64,000 bases of DNA from Streptomyces acidiscabies. Lineage in GTDB: Bacteria > Actinomycetota > Actinomycetes > Streptomycetales > Streptomycetaceae. Each line of letters begins with the position of its first letter. Position 1 is the stretch's first letter. Positions 17,645 through 26,092 of this stretch are shown here, piece by piece. A program made the translations under genes and the position numbers. The stretch covers positions 3,368,001 through 3,432,000 of the forward strand of contig NZ_JAGJBY010000001.1 in assembly GCF_020010905.1 (NCBI RefSeq), in the 5' to 3' direction. The notes below the pieces were generated by a model. That model made no database searches. It had not been told where the DNA came from and saw nothing but the letters and a program-made list of their open reading frames with translations.

Positions 17645-18379
17645 ATGTCTGATGCTGCGCAGCCCACCGCTGCCGAGGTACGCGCCGCCGCCGAGGCGGT
17701 GAAGACCGCGCTCGACCGTCACCTGGCCGCGGTCGAACGCCGGTCGGGGGAGGACGACCCGGCCGTCTACGAGGCGTTCAACGAACTGGCCGCTGCGGCG
17801 GAGACGTACGACGAACTGCTCTACGACCGGTACGACGAGGTCACCCCCTTCGAGATCCCCGGCACCGACGACTCCCTCCCGCCGTACGCGGGTCCGGAGG
17901 AGCCGAACGCCCTGAGCGTGCTGATCCGCCGCGACTACGCGGTCGCCGAACCCCAGCGGCTCCTCGCCCAGGCCCAGCGGGTCGAGGCGGCGGAGTACGA
18001 CGGCGGCGAGGACACCGCGAGCACCGTCCACGGCGCCCTCGGCATCCTCTTCGGCGAGTACGAGGCCGACGAGATCGCCTCCCGGCACAAGGAGTTCGGC
18101 CTGGAGGAGGGCGACTCGACGCTCTGGGTGGTCGCCGCCGACGACCCGGCCGACCCCGGCGAATGGCTGGAGTCCCCCTTCGACCAGGCCGACCCCCAGC
18201 GGGTCGTCTGCCGCTTCGACGTCAGCGCGGTCTTCGACGAGGAGTCGGAGGACGAGGATTTCGAGGAGGACGAGGACGAGGTCGACGAGGTGGATGAAGT
18301 CGACGGGGTCGACGACGTGGACGAGGTCGATGTGGTCGATGTGGAGGATCTGGAGCCGCTGGACGCGGACCGGCGGTAG
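17645..18379 (+). CDS. Acidic conserved hypothetical protein
   Basis: A 244-residue protein that I recognise only as a conserved Streptomyces hypothetical. The first ~200 residues form a mixed helical domain (for example SVLIRRDYAVAEPQRLLAQAQRV in part). The last 40 residues are almost entirely Asp, Glu and Val in a DEVDEV-type repeat, encoded by 18240-18365. There is no signal peptide or membrane helix, so it is cytoplasmic. Transcription is probably leaderless. The acidic tail could contact basic proteins or ribosomes, but that is speculation. Confidence 0.8.
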   Translation: MSDAAQPTAAEVRAAAEAVKTALDRHLAAVERRSGEDDPAVYEAFNELAAAAETYDELLYDRYDEVTPFEIPGTDDSLPPYAGPEEPNALSVLIRRDYAVAEPQRLLAQAQRVEAAEYDGGEDTASTVHGALGILFGEYEADEIASRHKEFGLEEGDSTLWVVAADDPADPGEWLESPFDQADPQRVVCRFDVSAVFDEESEDEDFEEDEDEVDEVDEVDGVDDVDEVDVVDVEDLEPLDADRR

Positions 18380-18408
18380 CCGGGGTTCGCGGCGCGGGTG
18401 CTCATGGT

Positions 18409-18439
18409 GAAGGGCGCGGGATTTCCTCCCGCGCCCTTC
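18409..18439. terminator. Bidirectional terminator
   Basis: A perfect 13-bp stem (18409-18421 with 18427-18439) around TTTCC lies between the convergent acidic-protein and RecD-like genes. Confidence 0.85.
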
Positions 18440-18468
18440 GCGCACTCCGGTCCGTACTGCCCTGCTGG

Positions 18469-21321
18469 TTACCCCGCCGCCACCGGCACCTGCCCGCGCA
18501 GCAGCACCGGCAGCCGGGTCGTCCGCGGCTTCGGCAGGACCTCGGCGACCGCGTGCGGGAGGGCCTGTTCCACGCCGTGGACGACCGACAGGTGCCGCTC
18601 GGGGCGGCTGAACGCCGTGTACACCCACGCCCGCGACAGCGCCTGCGCCGCGTCCCCGGGCAGCACCACGACCGCCGCCGGCCAGCGCGCGCCCGCCGCC
18701 TGGTGGGCGGTCAGCGCCCAGCCGTGCCGCAGGGTCTGCTCGACGCGGTCCTTCGGTACGAGGATGCCGGCGCCCACGCAGGTGATGCGCAGGCCGTCCG
18801 CGTCGGCGCCCACGACCCGGCCCGGGAGCGTGCGGCCGGGCGCGGGGGCGTAGGCGACCAGGTCACCCGGGTCGTACCCGGCGAAGCGGCCCGGGCCGGG
18901 GTTCAGGCGCTCCTTGAGGGCCGCGTTCAGCGCGCGCGTGCCGGCCGCGCCGCCGTGGCCCGGCGTGATCACGACGGTCTCCTCGGGGGACACCCCGAAC
19001 GCCCTCGGTACGGAGTCGGCGACCAGCTGCACGGTCCGGTGCACGGCCTCCCCGGCGTCCCGCACCGGCACGATCACGATCTCCTTGCCGGGCGCGGCCA
19101 CCTGGTTCAGCTCCCCGATGCCGATCCCGGAGACCAGCTCCCCGATCGGCCCCGGGTCCGGCGTCCGCGAAGCGACCTGCGGGCACACGCGCGCGGCGAG
19201 CACATCCCCGAACACGCGTCCCGCGCCGGCCGACCACAACACGCCGGGGTCACCGCTGAGCACCAGCCGTGCCCCGTCCGCCAACGACTCGACGACCATC
19301 GCGGCGGCCTCGACGTCCAGTTGAGGCGCGTCGAGCAGGATCAGGAGGTCCAGCGCGAAGGCTCCTTCGGAGTCCCGACCGGGTCCTTCGAGTCCGGCGA
19401 GGAGGCCGGGGAGGGTGACGACGGTGGGTTCGTGGGCGGGCCTGCTGCCTGCGGCGGCCTCCGTGGGGTGCGCGGGGTGCGGGATGGTTCCCCCGGTCCC
19501 GCGTCCCTCGTTCAGCAGCGCCGCGAACCTCTGGCGGCCGTCCGCCGTGTGGCAGGCGGCGACCGCGCGCAGGCCCAGGGCGCGGGCCGCGTCGAGGAGG
19601 GCGGCCGGTTCCGCGCGGGACGCCTCGCCGCCGGTGTGCAGGACGAGGCCGTTCTCGGCGACGGCACGGATCAGGTCGGCGGCGCCACGGGGTGCGGCTG
19701 AGGCGGCCGTCTCCCACGCGGGGGAGTCGTCCTTGGGCAGCGCGTTGACGATCCTGGCGAGCCCGTCGGCGAGGCTCTCCTCCGCGAGGGCGTACCGCTC
19801 AAGGCCGACCAGCACACGGACGGGACGCTCCTCGTCGTCGTCCTGCGCGGGCGCGGCTCCGGGCTCCTCCAGCGCGTCCTGGAAGATCAGCGCCTCTCCC
19901 TCGGCGACGGTGTCCTGTACGGCGCCGTCGGCGTCCGGCACGCCCCGCTGGGCCAGTGCGGCGGTCAGCGCCGACAGCTCCAGCGCCGTATGCCCGGCCA
20001 GCGCGGCCTGCTCCAGCAGCCACAGCGTCACCGCGCGTCCGCGTCGCTCGTCCGCCGGCCCGCACTCGGCTCCGAGCAACGCGCGCGCGAACCCGTCGGC
20101 CTGCTCGGGCCGAACCCCGGAGACCCGCAGCAACTGCCAGGGGTCCTCCCGCAGCAACTCGGCCGCACCCTCTCCGAGGGCCACCGCAACCTGCGCCGCC
20201 AGGGACTCGGGCGCGGACCCGCTGACGAGGACACGCCGGACGGCATCGACGAGGGTGGGGGAGGGGGCGAGGGGGTTTCCGACGGTTCCTGGGGACGGGG
20301 CCAGGGAGCCTTCGGTGAGCCCGGGGGGTGGGGCGAAGGGGCTTCCGGCGGTCCCGGGGGACGGGGTGAAGAGGCCCCCGGCACCCTCGGAGGACGGAGC
20401 GAAGGGGCTCCCGGAGCCCCCGGAGGACGAGGCGAAGGGGCTTCCGGCGCCCTCGGAGGACGGAGCCAGGGAGTTCCCGGCGATCCCGGGGCTCGCGGCG
20501 CCCCCTGCGCCCCTCGTGCCCCCAGTGCTTCCCGCGCCACCCGTGCTTCCGGCGCCACCTGCGCCACCCGCGCCACCTGTGCTTCCCGCGCCGCCCGCGC
20601 TCCCAGCGGGCACGAACCCGGCGTCAGCACCCGTGCCTCCGGCGGCCCTCGTGACGCCGGTGGTTCCTGCGGCGCGGTCTCCCTCGCCGGGCCCGAACTC
20701 CCCGGCGGTCGTGGCGTTCCCCGCAGCCGACGCAGCGGATCCGTCCGGCACCCCCCGCTCAGGACGTCGCCCAGGGCCGGGAACGCTCCGCGAGGGCGGT
20801 GCGGCGTACGCGCTCGCGGGCTTCTCGCCGCTCTCCACGGCCCGTACGGCGGCCAGCAGATCCGCGGCGGTCCCGCTCAGCTTGCCCCCGGCGGCGATCG
20901 GCCCGCCCTTCTCGGCCTTGCGCCGCGCGATCCGCTCCCGCTCGACCTTCTGCGCGGCGAGCTCGGCCTGGGCCTCGGTGAGTTCGGGAGCCGCGGCCTC
21001 CCCCTTCTGAGCCTCGCCGGAGCCTTCCGCGCCGCCGGTCTCCCCGCTCGCGTCGCCTTCCGCGGCCTCCTCCCCGCCGGCAACCTCACCCTCCGCGCTC
21101 TCGTCATCCCCGACGTCCACTCCACCCCCACTCCCCGCGAGACCCGCTTCCCCGGCCTCGATCTCCCCGCCCACGGCCACCGGACGCGCAGGCTCCTCGG
21201 CCTCGACGCTCCCGGCGTCCTCTCCACCCCCGCTGCCTCCGCCCCCGGCGAGACCCGCATCAGCTCCCCCCTCCGGTGCCCCCGGCGTTTCGTTCTCCGT
21301 GGTCTCCGGGTCCGTGGTCAC
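18469..21321 (-). CDS. RecD-like helix-hairpin-helix/AAA protein with degenerate nucleotide-binding motifs
   Basis: A 950-residue protein. Residues 1-~350 are low-complexity, rich in Gly, Ala, Glu and Ser, including 11-residue repeats at about 274-359. From ~355 on it resembles the RecD2/ExoV-alpha layout: helix-hairpin-helix segments (DPWQLLRVSGVRPEQADGFA), two RecA-like domains, and the C-terminal motif TAHQAAGARWPAAVVVLPGD near 875 with TAFSRPERHLSVV near 905. Where the Walker A loop should be (about 555-565) the sequence reads HTGGEASRAEP, lacking the GKT, and the Walker B acidic pair is altered (ILLDAPQLD). ATPase activity is therefore doubtful. Its GTG overlaps the aldo/keto reductase stop by four bases. 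Confidence 0.85.
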   Translation of the reverse strand: MTTDPETTENETPGAPEGGADAGLAGGGGSGGGEDAGSVEAEEPARPVAVGGEIEAGEAGLAGSGGGVDVGDDESAEGEVAGGEEAAEGDASGETGGAEGSGEAQKGEAAAPELTEAQAELAAQKVERERIARRKAEKGGPIAAGGKLSGTAADLLAAVRAVESGEKPASAYAAPPSRSVPGPGRRPERGVPDGSAASAAGNATTAGEFGPGEGDRAAGTTGVTRAAGGTGADAGFVPAGSAGGAGSTGGAGGAGGAGSTGGAGSTGGTRGAGGAASPGIAGNSLAPSSEGAGSPFASSSGGSGSPFAPSSEGAGGLFTPSPGTAGSPFAPPPGLTEGSLAPSPGTVGNPLAPSPTLVDAVRRVLVSGSAPESLAAQVAVALGEGAAELLREDPWQLLRVSGVRPEQADGFARALLGAECGPADERRGRAVTLWLLEQAALAGHTALELSALTAALAQRGVPDADGAVQDTVAEGEALIFQDALEEPGAAPAQDDDEERPVRVLVGLERYALAEESLADGLARIVNALPKDDSPAWETAASAAPRGAADLIRAVAENGLVLHTGGEASRAEPAALLDAARALGLRAVAACHTADGRQRFAALLNEGRGTGGTIPHPAHPTEAAAGSRPAHEPTVVTLPGLLAGLEGPGRDSEGAFALDLLILLDAPQLDVEAAAMVVESLADGARLVLSGDPGVLWSAGAGRVFGDVLAARVCPQVASRTPDPGPIGELVSGIGIGELNQVAAPGKEIVIVPVRDAGEAVHRTVQLVADSVPRAFGVSPEETVVITPGHGGAAGTRALNAALKERLNPGPGRFAGYDPGDLVAYAPAPGRTLPGRVVGADADGLRITCVGAGILVPKDRVEQTLRHGWALTAHQAAGARWPAAVVVLPGDAAQALSRAWVYTAFSRPERHLSVVHGVEQALPHAVAEVLPKPRTTRLPVLLRGQVPVAAG
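20245..20500 (-). repeat. Degenerate ~33-bp in-frame repeats inside the RecD-like gene
   Basis: This segment encodes about seven copies of an 11-12 residue unit of the type SPFAPSSEGAG. The preceding segment (about 20520-20620) encodes GAGSTGG repeats. All repeats keep the reading frame, so they are expansions of a flexible linker. Confidence 0.85.
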
Positions 21322-22304
21322 AGCGTGCTCCAGTCGTGATCGGGATAGCGGTGCACAGGCGCCGACACATCGTCGAGGGCCCGGCAGATCTCGTCTGGAA
21401 GCGTAAGGGCCTCCACTGACAACGCGGCGCTGAGCTGCTGCGCGTTGCGCGGACCGATGATGGGCGCGGCGACGCCGGGCCGGTCGCGGACCCAGGCGAG
21501 GGCGACGTGCAGCGGGGTGACCGCGAGGCCGTCGGCGGCGGTCGTCACCGCGTCGACGATGCGGCTGGCCGTGTCGTCGAGGTAGGGCTCGACGAACGGC
21601 GCGAAGTGGTCGGAGGCGGCGCGGGAGTCGGGCGGGAGGGCGTCGCCCCGGTACTTGCCGGTGAGGACACCGCGCCCGAGCGGCGAGGAGGGCAGCAGCC
21701 CGATGCCGAGGTCGATCGCGGCCGGCAGCACCTCGCGCTCGATGCCGCGCTGGAGGAGCGAGTACTCCATCTGCGTGCTGGACAGCCGCGTACGCGTGCC
21801 GGGCGCGGCGAGCTGCCAGGTGGCCGCCTTGGCGATCTGCCAGCCGCAGAAGTTGGAGACGCCCGCGTACCGCGCACGCCCGCTGGAGACAGCGATGTCG
21901 AGGGCCTGGAGGGTCTCCTCCATCGGCGTGTGGGGGTCGTACGCGTGGATGTGCCACACGTCCACGTAGTCCGTGCCGAGGCGGGCCAGCGACGCGTCCA
22001 GCGCGGCCAGCAGGTGCCCCCGGGAACCGTCGTAGCGGCGGTCGGGGTCGGGCACGCTGCCCGCCTTCGTCGCGATGATCAGGTCCCGGCGCGGGACCAG
22101 GCCCTCTATGAGGCGGCCCAGCAGGTACTCGGCATCCCCGTCGCCGTACACGTCCGCCGTGTCGACGAGGGTGCCGCCCGCTTCCCAGAACGTCTTCAAG
22201 AGGTCCGCCGCGTCGTGCTCGTCCGTGTCACGGCCCCAGGTCAGGGTGCCGAGCCCGATACGGGACACGCGCAGGCCGGTGCGGCCGAGATGCCTCTGCT
22301 CCAT
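21318..22304 (-). CDS. Aldo/keto reductase
   Basis: A 328-residue NADPH-dependent TIM-barrel oxidoreductase. The catalytic tetrad is visible: Asp in DTADVYGDG, the Tyr of the same stretch, Lys in IIATKAGS and His in DVWHIHAYDPHTP. The C-terminal coenzyme stretch PIIGPRNAQQL is also present. The substrate is unknown. It starts at an ATG at 22302-22304 and is coupled by a GTGA overlap to the RecD-like gene downstream. It is divergent from the LLM oxidoreductase over a 158-bp region that carries DnaA-box-like sequences. Confidence 0.92.
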   Translation of the reverse strand: MEQRHLGRTGLRVSRIGLGTLTWGRDTDEHDAADLLKTFWEAGGTLVDTADVYGDGDAEYLLGRLIEGLVPRRDLIIATKAGSVPDPDRRYDGSRGHLLAALDASLARLGTDYVDVWHIHAYDPHTPMEETLQALDIAVSSGRARYAGVSNFCGWQIAKAATWQLAAPGTRTRLSSTQMEYSLLQRGIEREVLPAAIDLGIGLLPSSPLGRGVLTGKYRGDALPPDSRAASDHFAPFVEPYLDDTASRIVDAVTTAADGLAVTPLHVALAWVRDRPGVAAPIIGPRNAQQLSAALSVEALTLPDEICRALDDVSAPVHRYPDHDWSTL

Positions 22305-22345
22305 GAACGCCGAGATTACTGGCCAGAACCGGGCGGTGGGTGGCC

Positions 22346-22428
22346 TGTGGATAACCGAATCCGCAGGTTGTGGATCGTGAGGCCGCCACTGACGGCCGTA
22401 CCCGGGTGCGCGCTATGGTCTGTCCACA
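22346..22428. promoter_or_regulatory. DnaA-box-like cluster overlapping a promoter
   Basis: Three sites resemble the Streptomyces DnaA box TTGTCCACA. TTATCCACA on the minus strand at 22346-22354 and CTGTCCACA at 22420-22428 each have one mismatch; a weaker CGATCCACA form lies at 22369-22377 on the minus strand. A promoter-like pair, CTGACG at 22389-22394 and TATGGT at 22414-22419, reads toward the LLM gene and places the start of transcription inside the third box. Confidence 0.5.
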
Positions 22429-22462
22429 AGGGACGTTACTGATCGGTAAGGGGATGCGGCCA

Positions 22463-23518
22463 ATGCAGCTCGGGATCAACCTCGGGTACTGGGGTGCCGG
22501 GATGGACGGGGACAACCTCGCCGTGGCGCAGGAGGCCGACCGGCTCGGCTACGCCGTGTGCTGGGCGGCCGAGGCGTACGGCTCGGACGCGGCGACCGTG
22601 CTGACATGGGTCGCCGCCAAGACCGAGCGGATCGACGTCGGCTCGGCCATCTTCCAGATCCCGGCCCGCCAGCCCGCGATGACCGCGATGACCGCCGCGA
22701 CGCTGGACTCCCTGTCCGGCGGGCGCTTCCGCCTCGGCCTCGGCGTCTCCGGACCGCAGGTCTCCGAGGGCTGGTACGGCGTCAAGTTCGACAAGCCGCT
22801 GGCCCGCACGCGCGAGTACGTCGAGATCGTCCGCAAGGCGATGACCCGCGAGCGCCTGTCGTACGAGGGCGAGCACTGGACGCTTCCGCTGCCCGGCGGG
22901 CCCGGCAAGCCGATCAAGCTGACCGTGCACCCCGAGCGCGAGCACATCCCGCTCTACATCGCCGCGATCGGCCCGAAGAACCTGGAGCAGACCGGCGAGA
23001 TCGCCGACGGCGCGCTCCTGATCTTCCCCTCCGCCGAGCACCTGGAGGACACCGCGCTGAAATACATCCGCGCGGGCCGCGAGAAGGCCGGCCACACCCT
23101 CGAAGGCTTCGACGTCTGCCCGACCCTGCCGCTCGCCCTGGGCGACGACAAGGACGTCGAGAAGCTCGCGGACACCTTCCGCCCGTACACGGCCCTGTAC
23201 GTCGGCGGCATGGGCAGCCGCAAGCAGAACTTCTACAACCAGCTGGCCCAGCGCATGGGGTACGAGTCGGAGGCGGCGGAGATCCAGGACAAGTTCCTGT
23301 CCGGCGACAAGACCGGCGCGGCGGCGGCCGTCCCCCACGACCTGATCGACAAGACGGCCCTCCTCGGCTCGGTGGACCGCATCGCCGACCGCATGAAGTC
23401 CTACGCCGCGGTGGGCGTCACCACCCTCACCCTCGCCCCCGCGGGCTTCACCCTCGAAGAACGCCTCGCGGCCCTGCGCGCGGGCGTGGAGGCCCTGGAG
23501 CTGTCCGGAGTGGCGTAA
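22463..23518 (+). CDS. LLM-class F420-dependent oxidoreductase
   Basis: A 351-residue luciferase-like TIM-barrel oxidoreductase that would use F420H2 or FMNH2. The family features are GSAIFQIPARQPAMTAM, LDSLSGGRFRLGLGVSG and the C-terminal GVTTLTLAPAG. The start is an ATG at 22463, with AAGGGG ten bases upstream; an ATG three codons earlier is also in frame. The gene is monocistronic and followed by a clear terminator. Substrate unknown. Confidence 0.9.
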   Translation: MQLGINLGYWGAGMDGDNLAVAQEADRLGYAVCWAAEAYGSDAATVLTWVAAKTERIDVGSAIFQIPARQPAMTAMTAATLDSLSGGRFRLGLGVSGPQVSEGWYGVKFDKPLARTREYVEIVRKAMTRERLSYEGEHWTLPLPGGPGKPIKLTVHPEREHIPLYIAAIGPKNLEQTGEIADGALLIFPSAEHLEDTALKYIRAGREKAGHTLEGFDVCPTLPLALGDDKDVEKLADTFRPYTALYVGGMGSRKQNFYNQLAQRMGYESEAAEIQDKFLSGDKTGAAAAVPHDLIDKTALLGSVDRIADRMKSYAAVGVTTLTLAPAGFTLEERLAALRAGVEALELSGVA

Positions 23519-23552
23519 CCACGCCGGGAACACTCCTCGGAGGGTTCCACGA

Positions 23553-23586
23553 CCGTGGCGGGGGCTCGGGGGTCTCCCCGCCACGG
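23553..23586 (+). terminator. Terminator after the LLM oxidoreductase
   Basis: A perfect 11-bp stem (23553-23563 with 23576-23586) lies 34 bp beyond the stop codon. Confidence 0.75.
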
Positions 23587-23639
23587 CCGACTGTGAGGAA
23601 CAACGTCACTGCACGCGCGGGGTTACGGGGTGGGGGTAC

Positions 23640-23662
23640 GTCGGACGGGTGAGTTGTCCGAC
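23640..23662 (-). terminator. Hairpin downstream of corA
   Basis: GTCGGAC at 23640-23646 and GTCCGAC at 23656-23662 form a 7-bp stem just after the corA stop on the minus strand. Confidence 0.5.
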
Positions 23663-23674
23663 CGACGTACCGCC

Positions 23675-24667
23675 CTACAGCCACCCCCGGCGCTTGAACA
23701 GCCGGTACAGCGCCACCTCGAACACGGCCATGACCAGGATCACCGCCGGGTACCCCCACACCCACCGCAGCTCCGGCATGTGCTTGAAGTTCATGCCGTA
23801 GATCCCGGCGATCATGGTCGGCACCGCCGCCATCGCCGCCCACGCGGAGATCTTCCGCATGTCGTCGTTCTGCCGGACGCTCATCTGCGCCAGGTGGGCC
23901 GACAGGATGTCCGAGACGAGCCGGTCGAGCCCCTCGACGGACTCGTTCACGCGCGCGAGGTGATCGCCGACGTCCCGGAAGAACGGCCGGGACGTGTCGT
24001 GGACGAACGGCACGGGCGTGCCGTAGGACCCCGACAGCCGGGTCAGCGGCAGGGTGAGCGGACCGGTGGCCCGCCGGAACTCCAGGACCTGGCGCTTGAA
24101 GGTGTAGATCCGCGACGCGGCCCCGCGCGAGTCCCCGCCGTCCGGCGAGAACACCTCCGCCTCCAGCCCCTCCAGGTCGGTCTGGAGCTCGGTGGCGACC
24201 TCCAGGTACCGGTCGACGACGGCGTCCGAGATCGCGTACAGGACGGCCGTGGGGCCCTTCGCGAGGAGTTCGGGCCTCTCGGTCTCCAGACGGTGCCGTA
24301 CGGCCGCCAGAGGGGCGTCCTGGCCGTGTCTGACGGTGACGACGAAGCCCTCGCCGAGGAAGACCATCACCTCGCCCGCCGAGACGGTGTCGCGGTCCTG
24401 GTCGTACCCGACCGGCTTGAGGACGACGAACAGCGAGTCGTCGTACACGTCCAGCTTGGGCCGCTGATGCGCCTTGAGGGCGTCCTCCACGGCCAGCGGG
24501 TGGAGGCCGAACTCCTCGGTGACGAGGGCGAACTCGTCCTCCGTGGGCTCGTGCAGCCCGATCCACACGAAGCCGCCGCAGGCCCGCGCCCCGGCCAGCG
24601 CGTCGGAGAAGTCCGGCGGACCCGCCACCCGGCGGCCCTCACGGTAGACGGCACAGTCGACGATCAC
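23675..24667 (-). CDS. corA: CorA-family magnesium/cobalt transporter
   Basis: A 330-residue divalent-cation channel. A large N-terminal cytoplasmic funnel is followed by two C-terminal membrane helices, with the family signature GMN at residues 291-293 (IYGMNF) and a basic C-terminal end RLFKRRGWL. The GTG at 24665-24667 with GGGAGA upstream gives the standard length. It is divergent from the histidine phosphatase gene, with 60 bp between the starts. Confidence 0.94.
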   Translation of the reverse strand: MIVDCAVYREGRRVAGPPDFSDALAGARACGGFVWIGLHEPTEDEFALVTEEFGLHPLAVEDALKAHQRPKLDVYDDSLFVVLKPVGYDQDRDTVSAGEVMVFLGEGFVVTVRHGQDAPLAAVRHRLETERPELLAKGPTAVLYAISDAVVDRYLEVATELQTDLEGLEAEVFSPDGGDSRGAASRIYTFKRQVLEFRRATGPLTLPLTRLSGSYGTPVPFVHDTSRPFFRDVGDHLARVNESVEGLDRLVSDILSAHLAQMSVRQNDDMRKISAWAAMAAVPTMIAGIYGMNFKHMPELRWVWGYPAVILVMAVFEVALYRLFKRRGWL

Positions 24668-24715
24668 GGAGAGATTCTCCCTTCGCCCGCAGGACGGCGC
24701 ACGCGCGCGGACACC

Positions 24716-24727
24716 TACCCTGGCCGC
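24716..24727 (+). promoter_or_regulatory. -10 element for a leaderless transcript
   Basis: TACCCT at 24716-24721 is six bases before the ATG of the histidine phosphatase at 24728. No Shine-Dalgarno sequence is present. Confidence 0.55.
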
Positions 24728-25411
24728 ATGCCCACCCTCATCCTCCTCAGGCACGGCAGGTCCACCGCCAACACCTCCGGAGTGCTCGCCGGCTGGACGC
24801 CCGGCGTCACCCTGGACGAACGCGGCACCGCACAGGCCGCCGCCCTGCCCGGACGGCTCGACGGACTGCCGATAGCGGAAGTCGTCACCAGCCCCCTCCA
24901 GCGCTGCCAGGAGACCGTACGGCCCCTCCTGGACGCGCGCGGGATCACCGCGCACTCCGACGAACGCATCGGGGAGGCCCACTACGGCGACTGGAGCGGA
25001 CGGAAACTCGCCGAACTGAGCGGCGACCCCCTCATGGAGGTCGTCCAGGCCCACCCCTCGGCCGCCGCCTTCCCCGGCGGCGAGTCCATGCGCTCCATGC
25101 AGACCCGGGCCGCCGAAGCCGTACGCGAGTGGAACGCGCGCGTGGAGCGCGACCACGGCGAGAGCGCCGTCTACCTCATGTGCTCCCACGGCGACATCAT
25201 CAAGGCGCTCGTCGCGGACGCCCTCGGCCTGCACCTCGACCTGTTCCAGCGCATCTCCGTCGAACCGTGCTCCGTGACCGCGATCCGCTACACGCGCCTG
25301 CGCCCCTTCCTGGTCCGCCTCGGCGACACCGGCGATCTCTCCTCCCTCGCCCCGCGTGAAGAGCCTCCCACCGGGCAAGCGACCGTGGGAGGCGGTGCGG
25401 GCGCACCGTGA
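24728..25411 (+). CDS. Histidine-phosphatase (phosphoglycerate-mutase-like) of the MshC block
   Basis: A 227-residue protein with the catalytic LLRHGRS at residues 6-12 (Arg7-His9 region), SPLQRCQET and the second histidine in CSHGDIIKA. It belongs to the actinobacterial phosphomutase-like family that is regularly found beside the DUF3090 and SCO1664 families and mshC, as here. The in vivo substrate is unknown. The message is probably leaderless. A Gly/Pro-rich tail follows the conserved domain. Confidence 0.9.
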   Translation: MPTLILLRHGRSTANTSGVLAGWTPGVTLDERGTAQAAALPGRLDGLPIAEVVTSPLQRCQETVRPLLDARGITAHSDERIGEAHYGDWSGRKLAELSGDPLMEVVQAHPSAAAFPGGESMRSMQTRAAEAVREWNARVERDHGESAVYLMCSHGDIIKALVADALGLHLDLFQRISVEPCSVTAIRYTRLRPFLVRLGDTGDLSSLAPREEPPTGQATVGGGAGAP

Positions 25412-25501
25412 TCGTCGCCCGCAGTAGGGTGAAGCGGTCCGCGCAGCGCGCGTACACGCGCAGGACGTAATCCGACCCACGACTCTTACTGGAGACAGGA
25501 C

Positions 25502-26092
25502 GTGTCCCGTCAGGTGTTCCTCTACGATCCGCCGGACCGCTTCGTGGCCGGCACGGTCGGACTGCCCGGACGCCGTACCTTCTTCCTCCAGGCCGTCGCC
25601 GGCCCCCGGGTGACCAGCGTCGCGCTGGAGAAGACCCAGGTCGCCGCGCTCGCCGAGCGCATGGACGAACTGCTGGACGAGGTCGTGCGCCGCAGCGGCG
25701 GAAACGCCGCCGTACCCGCCGTCGCCCCCGCCGAGACCCCCGACACCCGCCCCCTCGACGCACCCGTCGAGGAGGAGTTCCGGGTCGGCACCATGGCCCT
25801 CGCCTGGGACGGCGAGGAACAGCGCATGATCGTCGAGGCGCAGGCCCTCGTGGAACTCGACGCGGACACCGACGAGGACCTCGCCGAGGCGGAGGAACGC
25901 CTCCTCCAGGACGAGGAGAACGGCCCCCCGATGCTGCGGGTCCGCCTCACCGGCGCACAGGCGCGCGCGTTCGCCAAGCGCGCCCTGGACGTCGTCAACG
26001 CGGGCCGCCCGCCCTGCCCGCTGTGCAGCCTGCCGCTCGACCCGGAGGGACACGTATGTCCGCGCCAGAACGGATACCGGCGAGGGGCGTGA
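25502..26092 (+). CDS. DUF3090-family protein
   Basis: A 196-residue protein with no assigned function. It starts VSRQVFLYDPPDRFVAGTVG and ends in a zinc-ribbon-like CPLCSLPLDPEGHVCPRQNG with Cys residues spaced C-x2-C-x9-C. The GTG at 25502 follows GGAGA. A -10-like TAGGGT is present near 25426. It overlaps the next gene by 37 bp, and the pair is conserved next to mshC in actinobacteria, so a shared role in thiol or tRNA-synthetase-like chemistry is possible but unproven. Confidence 0.9.
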   Translation: MSRQVFLYDPPDRFVAGTVGLPGRRTFFLQAVAGPRVTSVALEKTQVAALAERMDELLDEVVRRSGGNAAVPAVAPAETPDTRPLDAPVEEEFRVGTMALAWDGEEQRMIVEAQALVELDADTDEDLAEAEERLLQDEENGPPMLRVRLTGAQARAFAKRALDVVNAGRPPCPLCSLPLDPEGHVCPRQNGYRRGA

